Source: Collinsella sp. (GTDB lineage: Bacteria; Actinomycetota; Coriobacteriia; Coriobacteriales; Coriobacteriaceae). Taken from it: a stretch of DNA of 64,000 nucleotides. Shown here piece after piece: positions 28,101-36,669 of this stretch. The stretch spans positions 1 to 64,000 of the forward strand of contig DXLP01000009.1 of the NCBI GenBank assembly GCA_019414645.1. Direction: 5' to 3'. The notes under the pieces were generated by a model, which saw nothing but the letters and a program-made list of their open reading frames with translations, did not search any database and had not been told where the DNA came from. The number at the start of each line of letters is the position of its first letter. Positions within the stretch are counted from its first letter, which is position 1. The translations under genes and the position numbers were made by a program.

Positions 28101-31100
28101 TCCTTGCCCACGGTGTTCTTGAACGACTTATCGGTATCAGCCGGCTCCGGGGCCGTCGTACCGTTATACGTCATCGCCTCGATGGTGAACGGGAACATGC
28201 CATTCTTCAGCGGGGCACCAACCAGAGTCTTGGTCACATCGATGCCCGCATAGGTACCGGAGGCCGTATAGGTGTTGGTAAACGCGGCAGCGCCCGTCAC
28301 CTGTCGGTCGACATCCGTCATCGCCTGCTTGTTGTCGTACGCAACCGTCGCGGTCAGCTTACCGGTATGCGTGCCGTTCTCGATATCGGTCACTGTGTAG
28401 GTCACCGTGGACGTATGGCCGTCATAGCTGATGCCGGTCTTGTCCACGTTCTCCGACGCCTTCTCGTTCACCTTGAATTTGTACGTGCCAGGCTTGGTAA
28501 ACACCAGGTCGCCCACACCAAAGGCTGCGGTACGGGTCACGGAAGAACCATCGCCGGAGATCGAAATCTTAGCAGCAATATCCCCAACGTCCTCGCCCGT
28601 GCCCGTCTTTTGGATAACGACCTTGTTTTTAACCGCTTTCGTCGTGGCGTCATCCGCCGGCGTCAGTGTGAAATCAAACGTATCGCTCGTCTCCCACGCG
28701 CGCCCGGTGAACGTCTTCTGCACCCTGATTGGCGCCGACGTCGCCTGGGTCACCGTGTAGGTGTTCTTGAACGGAATGTATCCGTTGGCGTCCGTCAGCT
28801 GCGTGCCGTCGGCCTTCCAATACGTGACCGTGGAGGACAGGCACCTACCCGTCCCAGACTCGTTATCAACCTGCTGGTTCTTCACCAGCACGTAGTACAC
28901 CGCGTCATCGTAGCCCATGCCACTGGACGTCGATGTATCGGAATCCTTGACCTCGGTCACCCTGTACACGTAAGTGAGGTTCTCGCTGCCCATCGTATAG
29001 GTGATCTGCGGGAACGCGGCGATACCGCCGTCATCGTTCTTCGCCGTGGTCGTGGTGGACGTGCACCCCATAGGCATGGGGACCTTGCTGGCATCGACGC
29101 TGTAGGCAAGATCGCCGAACTTAAGGGTGCCACTCGGCACGGCATCATTCTTCATCCCGCCGAGTGCCTCGAGCTGGAACGTGAACTTATCCTTCACAAG
29201 CGGATTTGCACCGGACTGGTCGACATACGTCTTCTGCACGTGGAAGGAGATGGTCTTCTCATCGGTGTTATAGGTGTTCGTTATCTTGGCGATTTTGTCA
29301 GCAACCTCGATCGGGCTGTCCTCATGGCTCACGCCGTCGTCGGTGTAGGTCTGCTCCATCTTGACTGCCGGCTGCGACAGCGTGCCGTCGCCGCTATCCT
29401 TCACCGTCACCGTGACGCGGTAGGAAGCGCTTGAATACCCGAACCCGGGCAGCCAGCTAGCGTCGTTTTGAGACGGCGTGGCCTCGGCGATGAGATAGGT
29501 GTAGGTGCCGGGCTTGGTGTACTCAATCTCGCCGAAGTCGAACTTGTCCCCGTTCTCAACAGTCTTCACAACCTGCTTCATACCACTCACGGGTGCATTC
29601 TCGGCACCGTCGGGCATCGGCGTGCCCTTGTCCGCGCGCAGGTAAATCTTGAAGCTATCGCCATCTTTCCAGTCACGGCCCTGGAGCACCTTCTGCGCCC
29701 AGAACGCATTGGTGAGCGTCACCGGCGACTTTACGCTGTAGGTGTTTGTGAACACCAGCTTGTTGGCTTCGGCCAACGTGCCGTCGGCATTCTGTTTCGC
29801 GATCGTGCCGGAGATGCTGTCGCCCTCGCCGCCCAGGGCGTTGCCGCCCTGCTCGCGCTTGGTCAGCGTGAAGCCGGCCGGCATCTTGCCCGCGCGGGTC
29901 AGCTCCTGAACCGTATACTTGTCACCCTCGGCGAGACCGTACACGCGGATCGTCTGGCCGGCCGTGATGGTCTGCTCGCGTCCGTTCGTCAGGTCGAACA
30001 TATCGCCGACCTGCTTCTCATCGGCCGCGCCCGCCTTCTCGAAGACTGCAGCCTTATACGTCTTCCCCTTGGGCACGGTGAACTTGAAGGTGAACTCCGC
30101 ATCCTTATTGCCCGTCAGTCCATCGGGCACGTCAACCTTCTTCGTCACCTCGAGGCTCGCCTCGCGCTTGTTAGCCACGCGCACGCAGGTGGCGCCCGTA
30201 AACAGGGCATTCAGGTTGTTCATGTCGCGCAGATCGGCACGGGCACCTTTCGACTTGGTCCCCTTGGGCTGCTCGTCCTGGGTGATACCCATACGTATCC
30301 AGCCCGTCTCGGTCTCCAGGCGGTAGGGTTTGCCCTCCTCGGTGGGCCCATACTGGTAGACACGTCCGTTGGCACCGTACTTGAGGTGCACCGTGTCGCC
30401 GGCACCGGCGAGATCGACATTGCTCCACGACAGATTACCGTCAGTATCGGTCACACCATTCGAGGTCTGCCGCACACCCTTGATCCACGTGAGCGTGTTG
30501 TCGATGTCGCCCTCTGCGCCAAACTGGCCCAGGCTCTTCATCAGCGCGCCCGGGCCCACAAACGTCGAAACGCCGTCATCGCGCGTACCGGCATCGGCAT
30601 GGACGCCGTAATCGTCCACAATCACTTTGGTGAGCGTGTCGTTGAGCAGGAAACCGCTCGGCGCTGAGATTTCCTTCAGGTAGTAGGTGCGTTTCGTAAG
30701 CGGCTTGTGCTCCTTGCTCGTATTCGGGAATATGCCCGCACCTTCGAGCGGGACCGGGTTGCCGACCGACCCCGTCGTCAGGGTGTCGTAGGGGGTCTGC
30801 TCGCCCTTGAGCACGACCTTGCCGTTTGCGTCTGTTGTCACCTGATCGGCCGTGTACAGGCCGAACTTCGCCCCCTCAACGGGCTTACCCGCGGTATCGG
30901 TCTTCTGCACGAACAGGCGGTTCTGGATGTTCGTGACGAGCAGGCGCGTGGCGAACTGTCGCTGGAAATTCTTCTCGCCGCTGGGGAGGTCATCGCTGAA
31001 CACGTGGACCGTGTTGTCCGTATTCGCGTTGGCGATGGAACTCGCCGTTGTGTGGTAGATGGCCACCGTGTACTCGGCATCCTTGCGGGCATCACCGCTC

Positions 31101-32923
31101 AGCAGGTAGTAGTACTTGGAGATGTCACCGGGCAGATTTTGAATCTCTACCTGGTACTGGCCGCTCGTGTTGAGCGTGAAGGCGTGCAGGTCCTTCTTCG
31201 CCGCCTCGATAGCGCCGGCCTTGCTCGGCTTCTCGGCGAGGGTGTACCCCATTCCCGTCGATGGGTCGCCCGACACGGCGTACCAATTGTTCTGATTTTT
31301 GATATCTGCGTTTGCGCTTTTATCGCGCTTGAGCACCACAGCGAACAGTATGCCAGACTTCAGGTTGACGGTCTCGTCGGACTTCGTCAGGTCATCATTC
31401 GCCTTGTACACGTTCACCGGTGCGGTGATGGTCTCCTTCGCGCCGGCAAACGCACCAGTCTTCCACACGACGCTGTCCGCATCCATACCGCCGCGGTTGA
31501 TGATGACGCCGCCCGCGCCGTTCTCAGCGCTCGCGGGCACGTACTCGAGCTGCATGCTGCCACCTGTCGCCGTGAGACTCGAGCGGTATCCCTCCGGCAC
31601 GCGCGTCTCCTTCAGGAGGTAGTACTTGTTACCGTGATTCTTGTTGTAGAGATCGTCGAAGTTGATGACGCCGTTGTCATCGTCGTTCGTGAGCGTTAGG
31701 TGGCCGGCCTCGTCCGTGGTGCCGGAGCCGAGGAGCGCGTTCTTGTCATTGGTCGTATCTGTAAAGTTCTCGTCTGTTTTGTACAGCGCGAACTCGGCGC
31801 TCTGTACGAACTTGCCGTCCTGGTCGAACTTTATGATGTCGGACTCGGGCACCGTCACGAGGTTGAACTTGAGCTCCATGTTGGAGTCGGTGGCGCCGCG
31901 CTCCAGGTAGAAGAACTTGAGGGTGTGGTTGGTGTCGTCGGCGAAGGTGTTGCCTTCCCAGCTCGTGTCGCCGGCCTTGCCCGCCTTCTGGTACTTGCTC
32001 TTCAGCGTGCCGTTGTAATTGTCGTTTACCTTAATGTCGCCCGTATGAAAGTTGATGCTCAGACTCGCGCGGTTGTGAATACCGCCGATATCACCCACGA
32101 GGACATCATCGATGAACACCCAGACGTCATCATCGCCGGCGAACTCGAAGGTCATGTCATTATTATTGTTCGTCAGGCCGCCCTTGGGCTGCACGAATCG
32201 CGTGAACATTGAGAGACCGAAGTGGTGGTTGACGGGTTTGCCGCCGTTGTAGTGCGAATCACCGGTGTTGTCTGCCTTGATGCCGGTTTGGACGAGCTGG
32301 CCGTTTTCCTCTTTGAACACCTTGTCTGCCGCGTCGAACGGGAAGAACTGACCCTGGTGGGACGAATCGCCCACTTTGTCAATGCCCCAGGTGCCATAGA
32401 TGTCGAAGGCATTCTTGTCAGCGTTGTAGGCTGCGTAGTTTTCGGAGCTGTCATAGACGTAGTAGCCGCCCTGAACCTTGAGGAGGCCCGTCACGCCAAA
32501 ATGGGACGTCTTGCCGGTCTGGGCAGAGGAATCGAACAGGTAGCGGAGGGACTCGTCGCCCAAGGCTTCGGAAAGCTTCGGGTAGCCGTCTGAAAGCGTG
32601 TTGTTGACGATGCCGGGCCGCGGGCTCGTGCCGCCCGTCCATTGGTTGAGCGGCCCATCACCCTTGCCGTCGTTAAACTGGAACTTGTGGCCTGCGTTGA
32701 CGCCGCCGCTGCCGGAAACCGACAGATGGTCATCGGGATTCACCCAGTAATCAAACAGGTTGATCGTCGTCCCCGAGGGCGAGGTCGTCGGAACCGTGTG
32801 GTCGGAGATCGCCGCCTCGGCACGAAGCGGCAGGAAGAAACTCGCCGTCAGCGCGACGGCGAGGGCCAGAACAATCGCATATGGCGAAACCGGGCGCAGC
32901 CCACGACGGCGGCCATAAGACAT
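22127..32923 (-). CDS. Giant LPXTG-anchored, isopeptide-repeat surface protein
   Basis: This 3598-residue protein is predicted to be exported and covalently attached to the wall. Residues 1-38 are a signal peptide (LALAVALTASFFLPLRAEAA). A PA14/fibro-slime-like domain follows, with GDDDVWVFIDDVLVGDIGG near 260-280. Next come two SpaA/Cna-B-like domains (FVQSAEFALYKT; NRLFVQKTDTAGKPVEGAKF) up to about 1000, then roughly 18 tandem Spy0128/FctA-type domains of about 130-140 residues. Each starts with a lysine strand (ATKxLTG type) and ends with FTNTY or a variant, the Lys and Asn partners of intramolecular isopeptide bonds. A Pro/Thr spacer, LPYTG near 3563, a membrane helix and RRRNR finish it. 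No sortase lies nearby. The start at 32923 is favoured because the signal peptide follows at once; 23 extra codons are open upstream. Confidence 0.9.
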   Translation of the reverse strand: MSYGRRRGLRPVSPYAIVLALAVALTASFFLPLRAEAAISDHTVPTTSPSGTTINLFDYWVNPDDHLSVSGSGGVNAGHKFQFNDGKGDGPLNQWTGGTSPRPGIVNNTLSDGYPKLSEALGDESLRYLFDSSAQTGKTSHFGVTGLLKVQGGYYVYDSSENYAAYNADKNAFDIYGTWGIDKVGDSSHQGQFFPFDAADKVFKEENGQLVQTGIKADNTGDSHYNGGKPVNHHFGLSMFTRFVQPKGGLTNNNNDMTFEFAGDDDVWVFIDDVLVGDIGGIHNRASLSINFHTGDIKVNDNYNGTLKSKYQKAGKAGDTSWEGNTFADDTNHTLKFFYLERGATDSNMELKFNLVTVPESDIIKFDQDGKFVQSAEFALYKTDENFTDTTNDKNALLGSGTTDEAGHLTLTNDDDNGVINFDDLYNKNHGNKYYLLKETRVPEGYRSSLTATGGSMQLEYVPASAENGAGGVIINRGGMDADSVVWKTGAFAGAKETITAPVNVYKANDDLTKSDETVNLKSGILFAVVLKRDKSANADIKNQNNWYAVSGDPSTGMGYTLAEKPSKAGAIEAAKKDLHAFTLNTSGQYQVEIQNLPGDISKYYYLLSGDARKDAEYTVAIYHTTASSIANANTDNTVHVFSDDLPSGEKNFQRQFATRLLVTNIQNRLFVQKTDTAGKPVEGAKFGLYTADQVTTDANGKVVLKGEQTPYDTLTTGSVGNPVPLEGAGIFPNTSKEHKPLTKRTYYLKEISAPSGFLLNDTLTKVIVDDYGVHADAGTRDDGVSTFVGPGALMKSLGQFGAEGDIDNTLTWIKGVRQTSNGVTDTDGNLSWSNVDLAGAGDTVHLKYGANGRVYQYGPTEEGKPYRLETETGWIRMGITQDEQPKGTKSKGARADLRDMNNLNALFTGATCVRVANKREASLEVTKKVDVPDGLTGNKDAEFTFKFTVPKGKTYKAAVFEKAGAADEKQVGDMFDLTNGREQTITAGQTIRVYGLAEGDKYTVQELTRAGKMPAGFTLTKREQGGNALGGEGDSISGTIAKQNADGTLAEANKLVFTNTYSVKSPVTLTNAFWAQKVLQGRDWKDGDSFKIYLRADKGTPMPDGAENAPVSGMKQVVKTVENGDKFDFGEIEYTKPGTYTYLIAEATPSQNDASWLPGFGYSSASYRVTVTVKDSGDGTLSQPAVKMEQTYTDDGVSHEDSPIEVADKIAKITNTYNTDEKTISFHVQKTYVDQSGANPLVKDKFTFQLEALGGMKNDAVPSGTLKFGDLAYSVDASKVPMPMGCTSTTTTAKNDDGGIAAFPQITYTMGSENLTYVYRVTEVKDSDTSTSSGMGYDDAVYYVLVKNQQVDNESGTGRCLSSTVTYWKADGTQLTDANGYIPFKNTYTVTQATSAPIRVQKTFTGRAWETSDTFDFTLTPADDATTKAVKNKVVIQKTGTGEDVGDIAAKISISGDGSSVTRTAAFGVGDLVFTKPGTYKFKVNEKASENVDKTGISYDGHTSTVTYTVTDIENGTHTGKLTATVAYDNKQAMTDVDRQVTGAAAFTNTYTASGTYAGIDVTKTLVGAPLKNGMFPFTIEAMTYNGTTAPEPADTDKSFKNTVGKDDGDDTQTATMSGKLKMNFTQLSYNKVYVYKVSEAHGANAGGYTYDTEYPGDAYVLIAVKPNPDNKGQLYTETTIVKGPDVTALVGENDNVDALTAEAIKGLDTTTNYVQTVSSRDAKPATPIVPFKNEYKVETVEYGAKAGLQIEKKFTGTGDVSSTFSFTVTPEDYQAEGLDGTKFILTSADAAAKKLGITGGTKTVKIPEMKLGDTKTVSLLPKGLQFTHDDVNNEYGANVYQYRVEENVPKSVPAGYTYDKAAYTIEIAVFDNGDGTLKIETTVLNSDGEKVDYREFAPNGTLEGNTATIPFKNSYKTTASDKLAPQVTKKISGVESTEKAFSFTLTATPETQKQIDDGALTVSDALASNEHAESKVTSGKIIKDKGQTVDFSNMAFNKAGEYTFTLTEVHNADDDPAADGVQNAGWTMDDSTYTVTVKVEDKNAKLTVTGVTVEKGGDDKSETLEVKNGKVNLATFNNTYDAKGSVTLAAKKHFTGGTLENQQFSFQVKEGNKVVAEEKNDANGNITFPAIYYTEAGEHDYTIKEVEGADPTIVYDGKTVKVHVSVTDNKNGTLSAAATYDGEKAVPTFTNSKPTADATIEATKILKGKDLTAGAFTFGLYQGDTTTVDPIQTVQNDKDGKIKLILTGLTIGEYDYTLKEVADSDSTITYDFTAVKVHVSVKADGDKAKATVTYDDKNDAPTFTNKYQPAETLATLTAKKSYVKSDNTQATLKGGEFTFDLYEGDLTAEQLKGKQPIQTAKNGEDGTVTFPAINYTKAGEYKYTIVEQKGDLSHVVYDDAVHHAVVKVVDTAGQLEASVTYDDGKTVAPTFTNTYTAKGSVELTATKIVAVAPGFTHDTKLKGGEYTFELKDADGKVLGTTTNKADGTVKFTRKFTLSNLGGAASKDFTYTIAEKPGTEPGMVYDTHALIYKVTVADDGTGSLTATPQVTSGDKTFTNTYHPKETSVTLKATKRFTGGELAGGDFTFQLLDKDGNVIQTVQNDKDGKVAFQAISYDTPGDHDYTIKEVAGNDPTVVYDTKDVKVHIKVSDEKGELKATATYDGEADVPTFTNSKPTTDVTVEATKILTGKDLTADAFTFGLYDQAGNEVAKGTNDRGGKVELAVKNLNLGEYDYTLKEEKAGQTVDGVAYDAKEVKVHVKVEQNQGDNNKTKVTVTYDGAATAPTFNNTYDAKGSVTLTATKTIKVADGFDHTTKPADGEFTFDLKDAAGNVLDTAKNDANGKVSFTREFQLSDLDGAASKDFTYTIVEQPGAEPGMVYDSHPLTYTVTVADGGNGALNAKAIVTSASGSDTFTNTYQPAATGLALGAQKSYVKKDDNTPIVPKCGEFTFDVYEGNLTAEQLAGAKPVRTATNGADGSVNFDAFSYAKPGTHEYTIVERKGDLAYVTYDAAVHHAVVTVADNAGTLQASVAYDGTNVTKPSFTNTYEAQATDSGAIALTKSVDVHDGSYQLKAGDFAFELVGSDGSVIQTQKNDAHGKVAFDKLTFDHAGTFTYTVREVQPTGDAPGVPGVTYTGKTYTLTYVVKDNNDGKLVVENSTVKPSEGTENGVTPNTMTFANSYQPGATSYQISGTKVLENTDSATMRTPADGEFTFALIDVATGQEIDRTTNVGNAFTFKAISYTATGSHAYQVKEVAGQDGTITYSDAVLDVTVSATDDGSGQLTATANKTAADLTFTNTYTPTATTATITGTKALTGRDLAEGEFFFDLKDADGNVVQTVQNGADGTFGFAPLQLDKVGTYVYTVSERAGATANGVTYDTTVFTATVTVTENAETHALEAQVAYSKGGKAADAVAFSNSYAPAATEVKLGASKVLSGEDLKEGQFSFQLKDADGKVLQTAKNAADGTVGFEAISYDKPGTYAYSISEVDDGQKNVTYDAAEHRVTVTVTDDGAGHLVATVTYDGAVAPVFKNTYTPPTTPPTEPPTNPPSKSPVPKEEKPGLPYTGDTSLSPMALGGIAGGAVVLIAAGVILRRRNR

Positions 32924-32951
32924 GACGGACCACCGCTCGCGCGGCCGATGT

Positions 32952-33032
32952 TCACCAGGAAGTTCCCTGCTTAGACACCCCCCCGGTAGCATTATTCACG
33001 AGTCGAGACGTCGTCTCTCTGAGCTCCTGCAT
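32952..33032 (-). CDS. Possible 26-codon leader ORF upstream of the adhesin gene
   Basis: A very strong ribosome site (GGGGAGGAAATT then ATG) starts a short frame, MQELRETTSRLVNNATGGVS and six more residues, that stops 28 bases before the adhesin start codon. The giant gene's own site (GGTGG) is weaker. This could be a translated leader controlling adhesin expression, or the remnant of a longer upstream frame (the same frame is open for 34 more codons). No protein family is recognised. Confidence 0.4.
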   Translation of the reverse strand: MQELRETTSRLVNNATGGVSKQGTSW

Positions 33033-33059
33033 AATTTCCTCCCCAGTCACACGGCGACC

Positions 33060-33092
33060 TGCCCGGGTGCTCCCCGGGGGCCGAGGCAGTCT
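33060..33092 (-). other. GC-rich potential hairpin in the adhesin leader
   Basis: The run CCCGGGTGCTCCCCGGGG and its flanks can fold into a stable stem upstream of the leader ORF. I see no riboswitch consensus in it. Together with a 10-bp dyad AAGATATCTT near 33144, it is the only structure found in the 295-bp upstream region. Confidence 0.35.
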
Positions 33093-33218
33093 GGCACATG
33101 CCCGCAGTCGTTCAAGGAATACCAACCCCAGCATATGTCTCTTAAGATATCTTAGTCTTATTCTATGACAGTTTTTGTCTCATTATCGATGAAATCGGCT
33201 CAGTCCCTTTGTCGCATG

Positions 33219-34646
33219 CTAGAGCGTGTGGAGCAGGGCGATGAGGAAGCGGATGCCTTGGAGGTAGGCGCGACGGGTGATGCGCTCGTTGGTGCCGTGG
33301 ACGCCGCGGTCGCATTCGTCATCGTCGACCACAAAGGCGGAGAAGCGGATGCACTCGTGGCAAATGCGCTGGTAGTTGGCGGCATCGGTTGCACCAATCA
33401 CGGTCGAGGGCACGATGCTCATCGGCTCTTGGCCCACCGCAGACGATCCGTTTTCCTCCGTCGGCTTGGGATCACGGAAATAGCGGGCGGCGATGGCGCG
33501 GACGGCCTCGAGCCCCGGACCGCCCACGCGCGGGGACGGCGAGGGCTCGGAGCTGCCGGGGCCCAGCTCGACCTCGACTCGGCCGGCGAGCCCAGCGGTG
33601 GCAACGGCCTCGCGGCAGCAGGCCACGACATCGGCCACGCTCGTACCCTCGAGCATGCGGAAGTTGATATTGACCCACATATCTTGCGGCATTACGTTGG
33701 CACCGGTACTGCCGCCCTCGATTTGCGTGGGCGCACAGGTGGTGGTCACAAGCGGGTACAGCTTTTTGCTGGCAAGGCAGTCGCGCACGATGGCATCCTT
33801 GCTGGCAGCAATCTCGTCTGCGGTATAAAGCCCCAGCTCGACGAGCTGCGCGGCAAGCAGATCGGTCACACGCGCCGGCCACTCGATATCGCAAATCGCG
33901 GCAATAGCGCGGCTGAGCACTTCGAGCGACGTGCCACCGTAAGGGTTGGAAGAATGCCCGCCCTCACTCTTCGTCTTGAGCACGATATCGGCATAGCCCT
34001 TCTCGGCAAGGTCGGCGTGCATGAGCCAGTCCTCGCCCGCGCTGTACTCGGCAGCCGAAACGATGCGGTAGTCGCCCTCGTCGATCAGGTACTCAAGCTC
34101 AATGCCGCGCTCCTCGAGCGCGCGGCCGATGGCGCCTGCGCCGTACTGCGTAGTCTCCTCGTCCTGGCCAAAGGCCAGGAGCAGCGTGCGCTCGTGCTGC
34201 CAACCGTGTGCCAGCGCATACTCAACCGCCTCGAGAATGCCTGCGACCTGGTCTTTCATATCGATAGCGCCGCGACCCCAAATGTAGGTGTCGTCTACAT
34301 GCCCGCTAAAGGGGGCGTACGTCCAGTCGTCCTCGGTACCCGGCACCACGGGGACCACGTCCATGTGACCCATGAGCACAACGGGCTTGAGTGCGGGGGC
34401 GGAGCCGGAAAGCGTCACCAGCAACGAATGATCGATGAGCTCGACCTTACCCGCTGTAAATACGTGCGGCCAGGCCTGCTGCATATAGGCGCGCAGGTCG
34501 TCGAACGGCTGCCAGTCCACTGCCTCGGTATCCATGCTCGAAATGGTCGGAAACGACAGCACGCGGCCCAGGCGCTCGCACGCGCCGACCTCGTCGATAT
34601 CGGCAAAATCATCCTCGTGCGCAAAGAAGCGCCAAACCTCGGCCAT
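33219..34646 (-). CDS. M20-family metallopeptidase (carboxypeptidase S-like)
   Basis: This 475-residue di-zinc peptidase shows VVLMGHMDVVPV (ligand histidine and catalytic aspartate), WGRGAIDMKD (bridging aspartate), FGQDEE (catalytic glutamate), and HSSNP in the dimerisation-domain linker. The insertion and overall length fit the CPS1/carnosinase-like M20 branch rather than PepT or DapE. It would hydrolyse small peptides or N-acyl amino acids in the cytoplasm; the substrate is unknown. The ATG at 34646 is chosen because GGAGGA precedes it; a TTG six codons earlier is less likely. It lies just behind the amino-acid ABC operon, separated by a hairpin, which suggests a link with peptide or amino-acid uptake. 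Confidence 0.88.
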   Translation of the reverse strand: MAEVWRFFAHEDDFADIDEVGACERLGRVLSFPTISSMDTEAVDWQPFDDLRAYMQQAWPHVFTAGKVELIDHSLLVTLSGSAPALKPVVLMGHMDVVPVVPGTEDDWTYAPFSGHVDDTYIWGRGAIDMKDQVAGILEAVEYALAHGWQHERTLLLAFGQDEETTQYGAGAIGRALEERGIELEYLIDEGDYRIVSAAEYSAGEDWLMHADLAEKGYADIVLKTKSEGGHSSNPYGGTSLEVLSRAIAAICDIEWPARVTDLLAAQLVELGLYTADEIAASKDAIVRDCLASKKLYPLVTTTCAPTQIEGGSTGANVMPQDMWVNINFRMLEGTSVADVVACCREAVATAGLAGRVEVELGPGSSEPSPSPRVGGPGLEAVRAIAARYFRDPKPTEENGSSAVGQEPMSIVPSTVIGATDAANYQRICHECIRFSAFVVDDDECDRGVHGTNERITRRAYLQGIRFLIALLHTL

Positions 34647-34662
34647 GCCTTCCTCCAAAAAC

Positions 34663-34695
34663 AACGTGGCAAAGAGGCGGTCCCTTTGCCACGTT
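34663..34695 (-). terminator. Palindromic repeat acting as terminator of the ABC operon
   Basis: AACGTGGCAAAG and its complement form a 12-bp stem. On the minus strand it is followed by TTGTTTTT. It belongs by sequence to the GACAAAGGG palindrome family. Confidence 0.65.
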
Positions 34696-34703
34696 CGCTT
34701 GCA

Positions 34704-35489
34704 TTATTTGTCGTTGAGATAACGCGAGAGGAACTCGCGGGTGCGCTGGTGCTTAGGATTGCCGAAGAGCTCGGCCGGCGCGGCGTCCTCGAGGACCACG
34801 CCCTTGTCCATAAAGACCACGCGGTCGGACACCGTGCGGGCAAAGGCCATCTCGTGCGTGACGACGACCATGGTCATGCCGTCGGCAGCGAGCTTGCGCA
34901 TGACCTCGAGCACCTCTCCCACGATCTCGGGGTCGAGTGCGGAGGTCGGCTCGTCGAACAGCATGATCTGCGGATTCATGCATAGGGCACGAGCGATGGC
35001 AACGCGCTGCTTTTGGCCGCCGGACAGGCGACCCACGGCGGCGTGCGCGAACTTCTCGAGCCCCACGCTCGTCAGATGCTCCATCGCGACCTTCTCGGCC
35101 TCGGCCTTGCTCATCTTTTTGAGCGTGACGGGCGCGAGCGTGCAGTTGTCGAGCACATCCATGTTGTTGAACAGGTTAAAGCCCTGGAACACCATGCCGA
35201 TGTCCTCGCGCAGCTTGTTGATGTTGCAGCGCTCGGCCGTGAGGTCCTGGCCGTGGAACCAGATGTGGCCCGCGTCCGGGGTCTCGAGCAGGTTGAGGCA
35301 GCGCAGGAAGGTCGACTTGCCCGAACCCGAGGCGCCGATGATGGTGACGACCTCGCCGGGATTGACGGACAGGTCGATGCCCTTGAGTACCTCGAGCGAG
35401 CCGAAGCTCTTGCGCAGGCCCTCGACGCGGATGAGCGGCTCATTGGTCTGTGCGGCGGCCGCAACGCCGGTAATGGCGGTATCTGCCAT
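34704..35489 (-). CDS. Polar amino-acid ABC transporter, ATP-binding protein
   Basis: This 261-residue ATPase of the GlnQ/ArtP type has Walker [12 protein letters not shown]-loop VFQGFNLF, signature RLSGGQKQR, Walker [15 protein letters not shown] and switch histidine VVTHEM. The start at 35489 (MADTAITG) is preceded by GAGGAG; the longer frame upstream lies inside the permease gene. It is the third gene of a binding protein-permease-ATPase operon and energises import of an amino acid. Confidence 0.93.
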   Translation of the reverse strand: MADTAITGVAAAAQTNEPLIRVEGLRKSFGSLEVLKGIDLSVNPGEVVTIIGASGSGKSTFLRCLNLLETPDAGHIWFHGQDLTAERCNINKLREDIGMVFQGFNLFNNMDVLDNCTLAPVTLKKMSKAEAEKVAMEHLTSVGLEKFAHAAVGRLSGGQKQRVAIARALCMNPQIMLFDEPTSALDPEIVGEVLEVMRKLAADGMTMVVVTHEMAFARTVSDRVVFMDKGVVLEDAAPAELFGNPKHQRTREFLSRYLNDK

Positions 35490-35511
35490 GATGATTCTCC
35501 TCGTCTTGAGC

Positions 35512-36660
35512 CTAGTTGGAGCTGGGCAGCGTGACCGGAGCCTCGGCGCCGAGCTTTTTGCCAAAGGCCTCGAGCAGGCGGCTCGCCACGAGCGTCAGGA
35601 TCAGGTAGACCACGAGCGCCACGCAGTAGACCTCCATCTGGCGGTAGTACACGCCGGCGACGGTGGTGGTGGCGTACATGAGGTCAAACACGCCGATGAC
35701 CGAGAGCACCGACGAATCCTTGATGTTGATGATGAGCTCGTTGGTGAGCGCCGGGATCGCGTTTTTAATGCCCTGGGGGAACACGACTTTACGCATAGCT
35801 TGCCACTGCGACAGGCCCAGCGAGCGCGCCGCCTCGGCCTGGCCGGGATCGATGGACTCGATGCCGCCGCGCAGGACCTCCATCATGTAGGCGGTGGAGT
35901 TGAGCGAGATGGTAACGAGGCCGGCGGTGAAGGTGCTCCAAATCTGGTTGGCCTGGGCGGTCTCGAAGCCCATGCCGCGCAAAACGGTGAAGCCCGCGTA
36001 ATAGATGAGCAGGCCCTGGACCATCATGGGCGTGCCGCGCACGATGGTGGAGTAGATGGTCGCAAAGCCGCGGCCGATACTCTTAAAGAAGCGCACCAGG
36101 TCGTTATCCACGCGGTCGAAGGTCTGAATACGCAGGAACACAAAGAGCAGCGCCAGGAAGAATGCGATGACGGTGCCGAAGGTGGCAAGCGCGATGGTGA
36201 TCTCGATACCGCGAATGAAGAAGTCACCGCTCTTGTAGGTCATGTAGACCAGGCTCGACAAAAAGTCGCTGGGGTTGGAATCCGAGACAATGCTCACCTG
36301 CACCAGGTCGATAAACGACATGACGCAGCGGTCCACGAAAAAGATCGCCGCGATGGCGACCACGACGTAGCTGCCCAGGCGTGCGCCACGACGGCAGCGC
36401 TCGGATGCGAACGGCGACTTTTCGCGATAGTCGTTCCAGTGCATGAGCTTGGTGACCAGCGCCGCCGCCGACACGACGAGCCAGGCCCAAAGGATTGCCC
36501 AGAGGCAGTCTTGGAACACGCCCGTAGGCGCCAAGAAACTCATCGGCGTGGGGTTGCGCTGGCTAAACGCCAGGCCGAGCGCCGCGATGACGCTCGTGCC
36601 CAGGTATACATAACGGTGGTCTGCCTTGATAAAGGAGGCCAGGCGATTGATGGTTTTCAT
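35512..36660 (-). CDS. Amino-acid ABC transporter permease
   Basis: The C-terminal 220 residues form a HisM/GlnP-type permease, with [11 protein letters not shown] and the EAA loop [20 protein letters not shown] that docks to the ATPase. The first 150 residues are an extension with three or so additional hydrophobic segments, making the protein 382 residues against a usual 220-250. The single permease gene suggests a homodimer. It starts 9 bases after the binding-protein gene. Confidence 0.92.
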   Translation of the reverse strand: MKTINRLASFIKADHRYVYLGTSVIAALGLAFSQRNPTPMSFLAPTGVFQDCLWAILWAWLVVSAAALVTKLMHWNDYREKSPFASERCRRGARLGSYVVVAIAAIFFVDRCVMSFIDLVQVSIVSDSNPSDFLSSLVYMTYKSGDFFIRGIEITIALATFGTVIAFFLALLFVFLRIQTFDRVDNDLVRFFKSIGRGFATIYSTIVRGTPMMVQGLLIYYAGFTVLRGMGFETAQANQIWSTFTAGLVTISLNSTAYMMEVLRGGIESIDPGQAEAARSLGLSQWQAMRKVVFPQGIKNAIPALTNELIINIKDSSVLSVIGVFDLMYATTTVAGVYYRQMEVYCVALVVYLILTLVASRLLEAFGKKLGAEAPVTLPSSN

Positions 36661-36669
36661 GCTGCCTCC

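Noticed and set aside
27005..29434. An 809-codon open frame on the plus strand inside the giant adhesin gene, with several similar ones
   Set aside because: They are antisense shadows caused by the biased codon use of the repeats. They lack ribosome sites and their translations look like low-complexity Arg/His/Leu-rich sequence.
22400..29700. Regular repeats suggesting a CRISPR or tandem satellite
   Set aside because: They lie in one open frame and correspond to protein domains of about 130-140 residues, not to short repeats with unique spacers.
33040..33140. GC-rich leader of the adhesin as a cyclic-di-GMP riboswitch
   Set aside because: The conserved GEMM-type bases and tetraloop-receptor layout could not be found.
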